Shown: piece by piece, positions 26,538-35,519 of the stretch
Layout of the letters: the number at the start of each line of letters is the position of its first letter
Position numbering within the stretch: position 1 is the first letter of the stretch
Assembly: GCA_944384535.1 (NCBI GenBank)
Contig: CALWTS010000032.1
Location: 1-36,848, forward strand
Source: an uncultured Clostridia bacterium
GTDB taxonomy: Bacteria; Bacillota; Clostridia; Christensenellales; UBA1242
Direction of reading: 5' to 3'
Length of the DNA stretch: 36,848 nucleotides
Position numbers and translations under genes: made by a program
Notes under the pieces: generated by a model
Databases searched by the model: none
Told to the model about the DNA's origin: nothing
Seen by the model: the letters and a program-made list of their open reading frames with translations, nothing else

Positions 26538-27713
26538 TTATTTTAATAAATCAATAACCTCCTTTATCTTAATAATTGCCTCATCTAAAATTGCTTCTGT
26601 ATGGTTAGCGGTATAACTAGTTCTTAAAAGACTTTGACCAACAGGTGTTGCTGGGGAAACAACAGGATTAACATATACTCCTCTTTCTAATAACATTTTG
26701 CATGCAACAAAAGTTTTTTCATCCTGATAGGTATAAATTGGAATAATAGGTGTTTTGCTTTCAATAATATCAATGCCACATTTTTTCAATCCATTTCTCA
26801 TATAGTCACTTAAAGCATTTAAACGAGCAACTCTTTGAGGTTCGGATTTCAAAATATCTAAAGCTTTATTTGCACAACAAACAGAAGCAGGCGTCATACT
26901 AGCACTGAATATATATGGTCTAGAATTATGCTTAAGATATTCAACTAAATCTAAATTCCCGGCCATGTAACCACCTAAAGATGCCAAAGATTTAGAAAAA
27001 GTTCCCATATAAATATCAATTTTATCTTCTAATCCAAAATATTCTCCAGTACCTCTGCCATTCTTACCGATAACTCCTAAGCCATGAGCATCATCAACCA
27101 TAATTCTAGCATTGTATTTTTTAGCTATATCAACAATTTCAGGAAGTTTACAAATATCCCCACTCATGCTAAAAACACCATCTGTAACAATTAAAATACC
27201 TGCGGAATCAGGAATCTCTTTAATTTTTCTTTCTAAATCATCCATATCATTGTGGTTATATCTAACCATTTTCCCATAACTAAGTTTGCATGCATCATAT
27301 ATACTTGCATGATTTTCTCTATCACAAACAATATAATCGTTTCTACCAATAATTGCACTAATAATTCCTAAATTACTTTGAAAACCAGTACTGAAAGTCA
27401 TAGCATCTTCTTGATGAAGAAAGTTAGCTAAATCTTTTTCAAGCTTGGTATGTATATCAAGTGTACCATTCAAAAATCTCGAGCCAGAACAACCACTTCC
27501 ATATTTATCAATAGCTTGTTCCCCTGCTTTTTTTACATCTGGATGAGATGTTAATCCTAAATAATTATTAGAGCCTAACATTATTGTTCTATGCCCTTCC
27601 ATATTAACAATTACATCTTGTCCAGAGTATAGTTTATGAAAGTAAGGATATATACCTTTTTCTTTAACAATTTTATAATTTTGCTCTTTATATATTTTAT
27701 TAAATAAATCCAT
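26538..27713 (-). CDS. PLP-dependent alpha-oxoamine synthase, serine-palmitoyltransferase-like
   Basis: 391 residues, ATG behind AAGGAG. Members of this family condense an amino acid with an acyl thioester and release CO2 (BioF, KBL, HemA, SPT). Visible: MLGSNNYLGLT (45-55), SGCSGSRFLNGTLDIH (73-88), H135 stacking on the cofactor, DDAHGLGVIG (207-216), and the PLP lysine K241 in GTFSKSLASLGGY (237-249). The last motif resembles serine palmitoyltransferases of Bacteroides type (TFSKSFASIGG) more than BioF or KBL (TLGKA), and NGTLDIH fits the same group. Sphingoid-base or related lipid synthesis is therefore possible but unproven. KBL or BioF remain alternatives; no biotin or threonine genes are nearby. 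Confidence 0.8.
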   Translation of the reverse strand: MDLFNKIYKEQNYKIVKEKGIYPYFHKLYSGQDVIVNMEGHRTIMLGSNNYLGLTSHPDVKKAGEQAIDKYGSGCSGSRFLNGTLDIHTKLEKDLANFLHQEDAMTFSTGFQSNLGIISAIIGRNDYIVCDRENHASIYDACKLSYGKMVRYNHNDMDDLERKIKEIPDSAGILIVTDGVFSMSGDICKLPEIVDIAKKYNARIMVDDAHGLGVIGKNGRGTGEYFGLEDKIDIYMGTFSKSLASLGGYMAGNLDLVEYLKHNSRPYIFSASMTPASVCCANKALDILKSEPQRVARLNALSDYMRNGLKKCGIDIIESKTPIIPIYTYQDEKTFVACKMLLERGVYVNPVVSPATPVGQSLLRTSYTANHTEAILDEAIIKIKEVIDLLK

Positions 27714-27949
27714 AATAATCTCTCCTTTTGAAACCTAAAATAAAAATAACAAAAAATATATAAAAAAAGCAAATAAAATTAAATAATTTAAAAAAACAAA
27801 AATTTATATATACAATGGCTATAAGTCTTTATTTATAAGGGTTATATCGATTTTTTTATATTTTTTATAAAAAAAATTTTTTTTTATTTTAATCAATATT
27901 CTCCTTATTTTGCAATGATTTACGAGATTTTATGAATTTTTATAAAATA

Positions 27950-27980
27950 AATAAAAGAGAGCAACTTACTCTCTTTTAGT
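27950..27980 (-). terminator. Terminator downstream of the OYE-family gene
   Basis: AAAAGAGAG (27953-27961) and CTCTCTTTT (27969-27977) form a nine-bp stem with a seven-base loop; the trailing T-tract on the minus strand is interrupted. The A/T-rich 270 bases between this gene and the alpha-oxoamine synthase hold no other clear feature. Confidence 0.65.
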
Positions 27981-27981
27981 A

Positions 27982-30033
27982 TTAAATTTTTTCAGCAACT
28001 TCCCATGCTTTCCAAACTACAGTTCGCAAATTTCCAACTTTTAAGGCATCTCCAACAATGTGTATATTCTTTGATTTCTTAGTCAATGGTGTAGAAATAT
28101 ATCCTATTGCAGAAATTACATTATCAACCATTAAACTTATCTCATTTCCAGCATTTGTTTGTATTTTAACTATGTTATCTTGAAAATCAACGACCTTGCT
28201 TTCTAAATAAATTTTGATGTTTTTGTATTTAAAATAATCTTTTAAATATGAAGAATTTGCCAAACATAATCCTTTAGAAATCATCAAATCATTTTGAAAT
28301 TCTACTATAATAGGATTTTTTCCTTTTAATATTAAATCGTAAGCAATTTCACAACCACTTAAACCACCACCAATAATAAGAACATCTTGACCAACCTCTT
28401 TACCATTTAAATAATCTATTGCTTCAATAAATTTATCAGCACCATTTACTCTTAATAGTTTTGGTTTTGAACCTGTTGCAACTATATATTCATCGGCATC
28501 GATTAAATTTAAATCTTTAATTTCAGTATTAAATTTCACTTCTATTGATAAATCTCTAATCTGCTTTTTATACCACTCTATAAGCTTTTTGTCTTTTTCT
28601 TTAAAAGATGGCGCAGCTGCAGCTATAAATACACCTCCAAGTTTATCTGTCTTTTCATATATTGTGACTTTATGACCTCTTAAAGTTGCAATTCTCGCAC
28701 TTTCCATTCCTCCTATTCCGCCACCAATAACAGCAATGTTCTTGGCTTTTTTAGCAGGCTTAATATCAAACTTATGATTTTGCATAGTTAATGGATTTAA
28801 TGCACATCTAGACATATGTTTAGAATCATTCATTGGAGTCGCACTTGCTACACCTTTATAATGCGATAAAGGAAAACAACCATTGTGACAACATATACAA
28901 GGAAGAATATCTTCTAACTTATCTTCCATTAGTTTAGTAACCCATTTATGATCCGCTAAAAATTGTCTAGCAACTCCCATACCATCAATATCACCCTTTT
29001 TAATAGCTTCTGCAGCAGTATCAGGTTCCATTCTTCCAGCACAAACGACAGGAATATTTACAACTTTTTTTATTTTAGAAACATCTTCAAGGTTACAATT
29101 TAAAGGCATGTAAGCAGGAGGATGTGCCCAATACCATGCATCATAAGTTCCATTGTCAGTATTCAGCATATCGTAACCTGCATCTTGTAAATATTTAGCT
29201 GCTTTTAAACTTTCTTCCATATCTCTTCCTACTTCGGTATACTCTTCACCAGGAACAGCTCCTTTGTAAAAATCCTTAGTCTTGCTAACAGCAGAATATC
29301 TCAAAGAAACAGGAAAATCTTGACCACATGTAGATTTTATCGCCTTAACAACTTCCACAGCAAAACGATATCTATTTTCAAAACTACCACCATACTCGTC
29401 ATTTCTAAAGTTTGTGTATTTTGTAGTAAACTGATCTAATAAATATCCTTCATGAACTGCATGTACTTCAACACCATCTACACCAGCATCTTTACACATT
29501 TTTGCAGTTTTTGCAAATGCATCAATCATTTTTAATATTTCTTTTTTGGTTAAAGCTCGAGTCAAAACCCCCTCTGCCCACCTTGATGGTAATTTGCTAG
29601 GAGAGGCGCAAATATATGAAACATTGATAAATGGTTTGACAAAAGCATTTAAAACTTTACTCTTAAGCATAGGAACAAGCGAAGTTGGTATAGAAAAAGA
29701 TCTACCAAAGCCAGCTGTTAATTGAATAAATAACTTTGCTCCTGTTTTATGAATTTGTTCCATATATTTTTTTAACTCTTTAAAAGATTTTTTACTTTTA
29801 TATAGCCATTGTCCTCCAATAATATTTTTTAAAGGTGCTATTCCAGGGATAATAAGTCCTACATTATTTTTAGCTAGTTCCATAAAAAAGTCAGCAGCAT
29901 CTTTATCAAAATGATGTGGTTCCATCCAGCCAAATAAAGAGGTTCCCCCCATTGGACATAAGACTATTCTATTTTTTATTTCAACATTACCTATCTTCCA
30001 TGTTGAAAAAAGTGGTTCATATTTTTTATTCAT
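27982..30033 (-). CDS. NADH:flavin oxidoreductase/enoate-reductase-type enzyme (FMN, 4Fe-4S, FAD)
   Basis: 683 residues, full length for the 2,4-dienoyl-CoA reductase/2-enoate reductase/BaiCD group. ATG behind AAGGAG. An old-yellow-enzyme TIM barrel occupies 1-370, with HAVHEGYLLDQF (191-202) and NDEYGGSFENR (211-221). The cluster cysteines are C379, C382, C386 and C410; the last gap (23 residues) is longer than in E. coli FadH. An FAD Rossmann motif VIGGGIGGMESAR (435-447) and a second IIGGGLSGCE for NAD(P)H follow. It reduces activated C=C bonds; the substrate could be an enoate, a dienoyl-CoA or a steroid. It lies upstream of the alpha-oxoamine synthase on the same strand but behind its own terminator. 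Confidence 0.9.
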   Translation of the reverse strand: MNKKYEPLFSTWKIGNVEIKNRIVLCPMGGTSLFGWMEPHHFDKDAADFFMELAKNNVGLIIPGIAPLKNIIGGQWLYKSKKSFKELKKYMEQIHKTGAKLFIQLTAGFGRSFSIPTSLVPMLKSKVLNAFVKPFINVSYICASPSKLPSRWAEGVLTRALTKKEILKMIDAFAKTAKMCKDAGVDGVEVHAVHEGYLLDQFTTKYTNFRNDEYGGSFENRYRFAVEVVKAIKSTCGQDFPVSLRYSAVSKTKDFYKGAVPGEEYTEVGRDMEESLKAAKYLQDAGYDMLNTDNGTYDAWYWAHPPAYMPLNCNLEDVSKIKKVVNIPVVCAGRMEPDTAAEAIKKGDIDGMGVARQFLADHKWVTKLMEDKLEDILPCICCHNGCFPLSHYKGVASATPMNDSKHMSRCALNPLTMQNHKFDIKPAKKAKNIAVIGGGIGGMESARIATLRGHKVTIYEKTDKLGGVFIAAAAPSFKEKDKKLIEWYKKQIRDLSIEVKFNTEIKDLNLIDADEYIVATGSKPKLLRVNGADKFIEAIDYLNGKEVGQDVLIIGGGLSGCEIAYDLILKGKNPIIVEFQNDLMISKGLCLANSSYLKDYFKYKNIKIYLESKVVDFQDNIVKIQTNAGNEISLMVDNVISAIGYISTPLTKKSKNIHIVGDALKVGNLRTVVWKAWEVAEKI

Positions 30034-30155
30034 ATAATCTCCTTTTAATAAGTATAATAAAATTCCAATTTATAGTAAAATAAAAACTAGTAGTTTAAAA
30101 AACAAAAAGTATATTAATATCAATTTTTATGAAATTTTGGTAAATTTTTATTAAT

Positions 30156-30184
30156 TTGACAAAATTTTTGAAAAATTATATAAT
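30156..30184 (+). promoter_or_regulatory. Perfect consensus promoter before the radical-SAM/DUF6512 chimera
   Basis: TTGACA (30156-30161), 17 bases, TATAAT (30179-30184): 12 of 12 consensus bases with ideal spacing. The transcript should start near 30191, giving a leader of about 20 nt before AGGAGG (30213-30218). Confidence 0.8.
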
Positions 30185-30217
30185 TAATAGGTCAACTTCT
30201 AAAAATTTGTTTAGGAG

Positions 30218-31138
30218 GTGCTAAATATTAATAAATTAGAAATAGAAAAACCTAAAAGAGTTATTATTGAAATTACTGATAAATGTAATTTTTATTGTAA
30301 ACATTGTTTTGCAAATAAACATGATAATGAATTACCAATTCAAAGTTGGATAAATATTTTTGAAAATATAAGTAAGTTAAAAATTCAAAGTATAACCATT
30401 ACAGGCGGTGAACCATTATTATATAATGATTTATTTAAATTAATTGAAAAAGTTAAATTAAGAAAAACACTATTAACTTTAGATACCAATGCTTCTCTTA
30501 TAAATCAAAATAATCTAAAGTTTATTGAAAAACATTTTAAAAAAATCAGGGTATCTTATTATGGGATGAATAGAAGTTGGCATGCTAATACAAGATCAAA
30601 TGCATTGAATGAAAATAAATTTTTAAATACTCTAGAATTACATGGTAATATTGAACTTCATCCACCTATTAATTGCTCAAAACAATTATTTGGAGCGGAA
30701 ATAAAAAAAATAATAGGTTTTTTCTTCCCAGTAAACGAAAGCACATGGAAACATTTAAAATTAGCAATACCTTCTACAATATTATATTTCATATTTGATA
30801 TCTTTTTTATAAACTCTCCTAATTATTGGTTTACTTTCTTTATTGTTTTATTAATTCCAATAATTTTGATTCCTTGTATTTTTTATTTTTACACTCATTT
30901 TACAAAACGATCGATACTCCCAATAGATATTATGAGCTTTTATATATCTATTTTTATATCATTTTTTGTCGGATTTAAGATATTAAATTATGAACAGTTG
31001 GGTTTATTCTATAATATTGTCTCAATTATAGGAACATGTATTATACTTGCTTGTTATTTATCTTTTACATTTTTTCCTCCCAAATTCTTTTTATTTAAAG
31101 ATCCAATAAATAATGAATATGGAATTAATAAAGATTAA
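30218..31138 (+). CDS. Truncated radical-SAM domain fused to a DUF6512-like membrane domain
   Basis: 306 codons counted from GTG 30218, but that GTG overlaps the AGGAGG site; the plausible initiation codon by spacing is ATT at 30227. Residues 10-150 are the first part of a radical-SAM domain: cluster motif CNFYCKHC (C23, C27, C30), GGEP (63-66), and VSYYGMNRS. Without a break the protein then becomes a DUF6512-like membrane domain from about 168 (FFFPVNESTWKHLK), with several helices and the family's end motif LFKDPINNEYGI (292-303). The radical-SAM part lacks its second half, and the DUF6512 part seems to lack its first helix. This looks like an in-frame deletion chimera, perhaps a decaying gene, or a novel fusion. 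Function unknown. Confidence 0.6.
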   Translation: MLNINKLEIEKPKRVIIEITDKCNFYCKHCFANKHDNELPIQSWINIFENISKLKIQSITITGGEPLLYNDLFKLIEKVKLRKTLLTLDTNASLINQNNLKFIEKHFKKIRVSYYGMNRSWHANTRSNALNENKFLNTLELHGNIELHPPINCSKQLFGAEIKKIIGFFFPVNESTWKHLKLAIPSTILYFIFDIFFINSPNYWFTFFIVLLIPIILIPCIFYFYTHFTKRSILPIDIMSFYISIFISFFVGFKILNYEQLGLFYNIVSIIGTCIILACYLSFTFFPPKFFLFKDPINNEYGINKD

Positions 31139-31139
31139 T

Positions 31140-32141
31140 TTATCTGAGAAATTCTCCAGAAATGTTAGAATGAATAAAAAGTTCCCTATCTTTTTCATTA
31201 ATTAAATTATAAGCTATATTAATCTTTGCCATTGCTACATTTGGTAAAATTTCAAACAAAAAATTATTACACTTATTAGCTATATTATAATATGATTCAT
31301 AATAAGATTCTTTTTTGTTAATGTTACAAAAATAAATTGGTTTATTTTTACTATTACAAAATTCAATAAAGTTTAAAACACTATATTTATAGTTATCTTT
31401 ATTACTGTTTGCAGTTCCACTGTGATATAAACCATGAACAACATAATCAAAATCAACATTTTTAAGAGTATCATAGTCAAGTCCTGTATAAGGCATAATA
31501 TATAGACATTTTTTATTAAAATTACCACATAATTTAAAATTTTTCTTGCTACGATTTATATTTGTATTTTCAAATTCAAAATTACTGTTTTTATATTTAG
31601 CATATCTAAAACCATCTGGACTATAATAACAATCACTATATGGAGCTGGTTCTAATAATCTAGAAGCTAAATAAATCGCAACAAAATCTTCATTAAAATT
31701 TTTATAAGCAACATAAACTGCTGGTACAAACTTCTTTTCTTTTATTATTTTAATTGCTGTTGTAAAATTTGCAATTCCATTTGCCCTGTCATCAGATAAT
31801 GGATAATTACTAGAAACAAAAACTATTTTTTTCTTGCATTTTTGCATTAATATTGAAATATATGATGATGTATAAGCCAATGTATCCGTACCATGCAAAA
31901 CAATTATTCCATCAACATCGTCTTCTTGTGAACTTTTTAATTCATTAAAAAGTACCATAATATCATCTAAAATAAAATTCTCACTTAATTTATTAAGTGG
32001 TACAGATATATTAAAATTACTTAAATTATACCCAGATTTTTCAATCAAAGTATATTTACATTTATCACTTGTATTAATTATATTATTTTCTATGGTGCTC
32101 ATTATTGTACCACCAGTAAAAACTAACTTTATTTTCCCCAT
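31140..32141 (-). CDS. Asparaginase family amidohydrolase
   Basis: 333 residues, ATG behind AGGAG. The asparaginase signatures are both present: FTGGTIMS (8-15, nucleophile T11) and VLHGTDTLAYTSS (about 81-93), containing the second catalytic threonine and the aspartate. This suggests L-asparagine hydrolysis to aspartate and ammonia, in the cytosol, as there is no signal peptide. The C-terminal half is divergent from typical AnsA/AnsB, so another amide or a D-amino acid substrate is possible. Its ribosome site overlaps the stop of the upstream tRNA-synthetase-like gene (eight-base gap), so the two form an operon, which hints at linked aspartate/asparagine chemistry. Confidence 0.85.
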   Translation of the reverse strand: MGKIKLVFTGGTIMSTIENNIINTSDKCKYTLIEKSGYNLSNFNISVPLNKLSENFILDDIMVLFNELKSSQEDDVDGIIVLHGTDTLAYTSSYISILMQKCKKKIVFVSSNYPLSDDRANGIANFTTAIKIIKEKKFVPAVYVAYKNFNEDFVAIYLASRLLEPAPYSDCYYSPDGFRYAKYKNSNFEFENTNINRSKKNFKLCGNFNKKCLYIMPYTGLDYDTLKNVDFDYVVHGLYHSGTANSNKDNYKYSVLNFIEFCNSKNKPIYFCNINKKESYYESYYNIANKCNNFLFEILPNVAMAKINIAYNLINEKDRELFIHSNISGEFLR

Positions 32142-32149
32142 ATATTCTC

Positions 32150-33469
32150 CTAATGATTTATTTGAGAAATTTTTACTACTGGAAATGGTTTTATAAATTT
32201 AACATGTTCTAAATTTAAAAGGTATTTTAAAGCTCTTTCAATTCCCATTCCGATTCCACCATGTGGAGGTAACCCTAATTTATGTAACTCTGCAAAATCT
32301 TTATATCTATCAAAATCTTTTATTTTATTTTTATCTTTCATGCTTGAAATTATTTGATCATATTCAGTTATCTTTTCAGCACAACCTAAAATTTCACCAA
32401 ATCCATTAGGGGCAATTAAGTCTGCTGTCATGGTTAAAAATGGATTTTCGTTACATCTTTTAAACATAAATCCTTCTACTTTATATGGAATATATTTTAC
32501 CCAAACAAAATTTTCGTCAAATCGTTTAGTTAAAATTTTTTCTTGTTTGGTTGTTAAACTTTTACCATACTCAAAATCAATATTACTTTCTTTTAATATT
32601 TGTACAGCTTGATCATATGTTATTGTTTTATGATTTTTAGGATTTAACTTCTCTAACTTATCTTTAAATATATCTTCTCCAACCAGTTCATCAATCAATG
32701 TTTTACATTTATTATAAGTATTAATCGCAACTTGATAATACATATTTTTTGCAAATTCTATAAGTTCTTCCAAATTAACAAACGTCATTTCAGATTTTAA
32801 ATGCATGTATTCAATTAAATGCCTATTTGTCTTCACTTTTTCATCGGAATGAGAATTTGTAATTGTAAATAGTTTTTCAAAACTTAACAAAGCAGGTTCT
32901 AAATGAAAAGTTGCACATCTACTCAAACCAGCATGTTTTTCATTGTTTATCCATACAACTCCACTATCTTCATATAGTGTTTGTCTAGTCAATGTTGGCG
33001 CTTCAAATTCAATAAAATTTTTATCCCAAAAATAATTTTGCATTTCTCTTTTAAAAACTGCTTTTATATAAAGAATTTTACTAATTGATCTATTCCTTAT
33101 ATAAAACGTTGGATGAAAGAGCAACCTTCCTGATGATTTTGGAGAAAAAATATTAAATTTTTTTTCATTAGGATAAGGTGAAATTTTTAAAGTAGAAGAT
33201 GAGATTATTTTATATTTTTTAATAAAAATTTCTGTTTTTTCTTTAAATCTTTGTGAAATTCCCACGATTTCGACGCAACTTTCACGATTTACTTTGCAAA
33301 GTCCTATAAAATCTTCTGTTTCTTTTGCATTTGCTAAAGCTTCAATTTCTCCACTTCCATCGTAAAGATCTAAAAACAAATTATTCTTTAGTTGTCTTTT
33401 GTCAGCTATCCAACATTTCAATATTATATCTTGATTTGGTTTTATGTCCTTTATATACAAATCTTTCAT
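32150..33469 (-). CDS. Asparaginyl/aspartyl-tRNA synthetase paralogue with altered motif 2
   Basis: 439 residues, ATG behind AAGGGG. An N-terminal OB-fold like that of class IIb synthetases (about 8-95) is followed by a class II catalytic core: motif 1 around FIEFEAPTLT (152-161) and motif 3 GGIGMGIER (404-412, R412). Motif 2 is changed: where AsnRS has T-F-R-A-E, this protein reads S-H-S-D-E (206-210), so the ATP-binding arginine is a serine, while TNRHLIEYM (214-222) is still aligned. The final PFPR is PFPV. It therefore may not charge tRNA normally. It could be an aspartate-activating or asparagine-forming paralogue, as in archaeal AS-AR or AsnA. Operon with the asparaginase downstream. 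Confidence 0.75.
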   Translation of the reverse strand: MKDLYIKDIKPNQDIILKCWIADKRQLKNNLFLDLYDGSGEIEALANAKETEDFIGLCKVNRESCVEIVGISQRFKEKTEIFIKKYKIISSSTLKISPYPNEKKFNIFSPKSSGRLLFHPTFYIRNRSISKILYIKAVFKREMQNYFWDKNFIEFEAPTLTRQTLYEDSGVVWINNEKHAGLSRCATFHLEPALLSFEKLFTITNSHSDEKVKTNRHLIEYMHLKSEMTFVNLEELIEFAKNMYYQVAINTYNKCKTLIDELVGEDIFKDKLEKLNPKNHKTITYDQAVQILKESNIDFEYGKSLTTKQEKILTKRFDENFVWVKYIPYKVEGFMFKRCNENPFLTMTADLIAPNGFGEILGCAEKITEYDQIISSMKDKNKIKDFDRYKDFAELHKLGLPPHGGIGMGIERALKYLLNLEHVKFIKPFPVVKISQINH

Positions 33470-33608
33470 TTTTATTCCCCTTTTGTATCTTAAAATAAGT
33501 TCTACAACTTAAATATATAAAGAATCTACACGCAAGAATTTTATACCATAAAAAATAATTTATTGTCAATTAATTTATTGTTAACGTTTATAACTAATCT
33601 TTATCAAA

Positions 33609-34487
33609 TTATACATTTTTTAAAAATTCTTTATACTCATACACCTCTTCCAACGATGTAGAAGCACCTGCTGTTATACCAACTGAAAAACCATTTATAA
33701 TCTCTCTTTTGGCTAGTAATTCTTTTAAATCCTCTAAAGATTCTATAAAAAATGTTTTTACTTTTAAAGATAACAAATTAAACAATTCTATAGTATTACT
33801 TGAATTTCTATCTCCTACAACAAGCATTAAATTAACATTCTCTGCAAGTTTAACAGATTGTTCTTTAATCAATAATTGTGCCTGACAAGTGGTGTCAAAA
33901 AACTCAAAAATTTTCTTTTCTAATTTTAATTTCAATTTAATTTTTTCGATTATCGCCAACGCTTTTTCTTTTGAAAATGTTGTTTGAATTACTAAAAAAT
34001 ATTTTTCAAAATTAAATTCAATATTTTTAATTTCTTCTTCACTCTCAATTAAAATTGGATTATTGCACCAACCAGAAATCGCATTAACTTCTGGATGCAT
34101 TATTTTTGTTTTATATCCATACTTCCCTAAAATTATTATTTTATAACCCTCTGCACTTTTATTTTTAACAATTTCAATAATTTTTAGAACATTTGGACAA
34201 GTACAATCTAAATAAGAAATACCATTACAATTTAAATATTCATATATCTTTTTAGCTTCCCCATGGCTCCTAATTATTACAAAATCTTCTTTCGTTATTT
34301 CATCTAAACTGTTTTTTTGTACTGCTCCAAGTTGAAGCAATCTATCAACAGTATATTTATTGTGTAATAATTGTTTAAATAGTACAACATGTGTTTTGTT
34401 TTTTAGTATTTCTGTAGTTAAATCTACAGCTCTTTTGGCTCCATAACACAACCCACAAATCTTACAAATTTTTATATTTAGGTTCAA
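33609..34487 (-). CDS. ispH: 4-hydroxy-3-methylbut-2-enyl diphosphate reductase (IspH/LytB)
   Basis: 292 residues. The last step of the MEP isoprenoid pathway, giving IPP and DMAPP, uses a 4Fe-4S cluster. Cluster cysteines are C14 (GLCYGAKRA), C97 (CTCPNV) and C201 (DTTCQAQ). Substrate-binding LLHN (H42), IRSHG (H75) and HPEV (H131, catalytic E133) are present, as are VVGDRNSSNT and GITAGAST. Two extra cysteines (C8, C11) precede the first ligand, an unusual feature. Translation starts with TTG at 34487, six bases after GGAGG. It diverges from dapF. Confidence 0.93.
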   Translation of the reverse strand: MNLNIKICKICGLCYGAKRAVDLTTEILKNKTHVVLFKQLLHNKYTVDRLLQLGAVQKNSLDEITKEDFVIIRSHGEAKKIYEYLNCNGISYLDCTCPNVLKIIEIVKNKSAEGYKIIILGKYGYKTKIMHPEVNAISGWCNNPILIESEEEIKNIEFNFEKYFLVIQTTFSKEKALAIIEKIKLKLKLEKKIFEFFDTTCQAQLLIKEQSVKLAENVNLMLVVGDRNSSNTIELFNLLSLKVKTFFIESLEDLKELLAKREIINGFSVGITAGASTSLEEVYEYKEFLKNV

Positions 34488-34505
34488 TTTTCACCTCCAT
34501 TTTAA

Positions 34506-34535
34506 ATTATACTTTAATATTTAAGATTAGAACAA
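34506..34535 (-). promoter_or_regulatory. ispH promoter
   Basis: TTGTTC (34530-34535), 18 bases, TATAAT (34506-34511) on the minus strand, just before the GGAGG/TTG start of ispH. Confidence 0.5.
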
Positions 34536-34601
34536 ATAAATACAAAACATTTAACTGAACAAAAAGTAAAAAAATATCATAAATAATGTTAGGAGAATGT
34601 T

Positions 34602-35411
34602 GTGATAGGATATAAATATAATGGTTGTGGAAACAAATTTATTTTAATAGATGAAAAAGAAACTGATTTATCAAAAAGTGATATTTTATTCAATACCCAA
34701 TCTTTATGTAAAAATGAAAATTATAAAGCAGATGGAATTTTGTATTTAGAAAAAAGTCAAAATGCTGACATATTTATGAATATAATTAATTCTGATGGAA
34801 GCATAGCAAAAATGTGTGGAAACGGCGTAAGATGTGTAGCTCAATATTTGCACAATCAAAATCCAAATAAAAAAATATTTAAAATAGATACTTTAAGTGG
34901 ATTAAAAATAGTAAAAATCTTAAGCTCAAATCAAAATACGTGTGTAAGTAGCGTTAAAATAGGAAAAGCAAAAATAAAAAATTTTAATAAAATGTTTGAT
35001 TCAATTCAAGAAACTCTAAATTTTGATTATGTCAATATAGGAAATGAGCATATCGTTTTTTATCCAGATGAGCAAATCCTGAGAAAAAAACAATTAATTT
35101 ATGAAAGTCTACAAAAAAATAATGGAATCAATGTAGAATTTATTAATGAAATAAACGGAAATAATATAAAAGTAAGAGTATTTGAAAGAGGCTGTGGAGA
35201 AACAATGGCATGTGGCACCGGCGCTACGGCAGTGGCTTTTTCTTTATTTAATAAAAATTTGGGAAATAATTTTAATATAATAATGCCAGGCGGTACATTA
35301 AATGTTAAAATTATTGATAATATGGCTTATTTAGAAGGCCCTACCGTCTTTGATGGGTTGGAAAATTATAATATCAAAGAGTTTGAATGTAAAAGTTGTG
35401 ATAAAGAATGA
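34602..35411 (+). CDS. dapF: Diaminopimelate epimerase
   Basis: 269 residues, normal length. It interconverts LL- and meso-diaminopimelate in lysine and peptidoglycan synthesis. The catalytic cysteines are C72 in NSDGSIAKMCGNGVRC and C204 in ETMACGTGATA; ERGCGET (195-201) and GGTLNV are also present. The N-terminal motif reads NGCGNKFI rather than the usual NGLGNDFI. GTG start at 34602, six bases after AGGAG. It diverges from ispH. No other lysine-pathway genes are nearby. The cell probably makes a DAP-type wall. Confidence 0.95.
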   Translation: MIGYKYNGCGNKFILIDEKETDLSKSDILFNTQSLCKNENYKADGILYLEKSQNADIFMNIINSDGSIAKMCGNGVRCVAQYLHNQNPNKKIFKIDTLSGLKIVKILSSNQNTCVSSVKIGKAKIKNFNKMFDSIQETLNFDYVNIGNEHIVFYPDEQILRKKQLIYESLQKNNGINVEFINEINGNNIKVRVFERGCGETMACGTGATAVAFSLFNKNLGNNFNIIMPGGTLNVKIIDNMAYLEGPTVFDGLENYNIKEFECKSCDKE

Positions 35412-35519
35412 CAATATTTTTAGTTAAAATAAATTAATTGACAACATATTGATATAAATTTTAGAAAAGAAAAAAATTTCTAAATTCCAGTTATTTTAAG
35501 GCTTTTTGCGATTTTAATT

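Noticed and set aside
26538..27713. Glycine C-acetyltransferase (kbl) or bioF naming
   Set aside because: The motif around the PLP lysine and the GTLDIH block differ from KBL and BioF, and no threonine dehydrogenase or biotin genes are near; the broader family name was kept.
30218..30220. GTG as the true start of the radical-SAM/DUF6512 gene
   Set aside because: It overlaps the AGGAGG site itself, so the ribosome could not use both; ATT at 30227 has the right spacing, though this is untested.
32150..33469. Canonical asparaginyl-tRNA synthetase (asnS)
   Set aside because: The motif 2 arginine and the terminal PFPR arginine are missing, so normal aminoacylation is doubtful.
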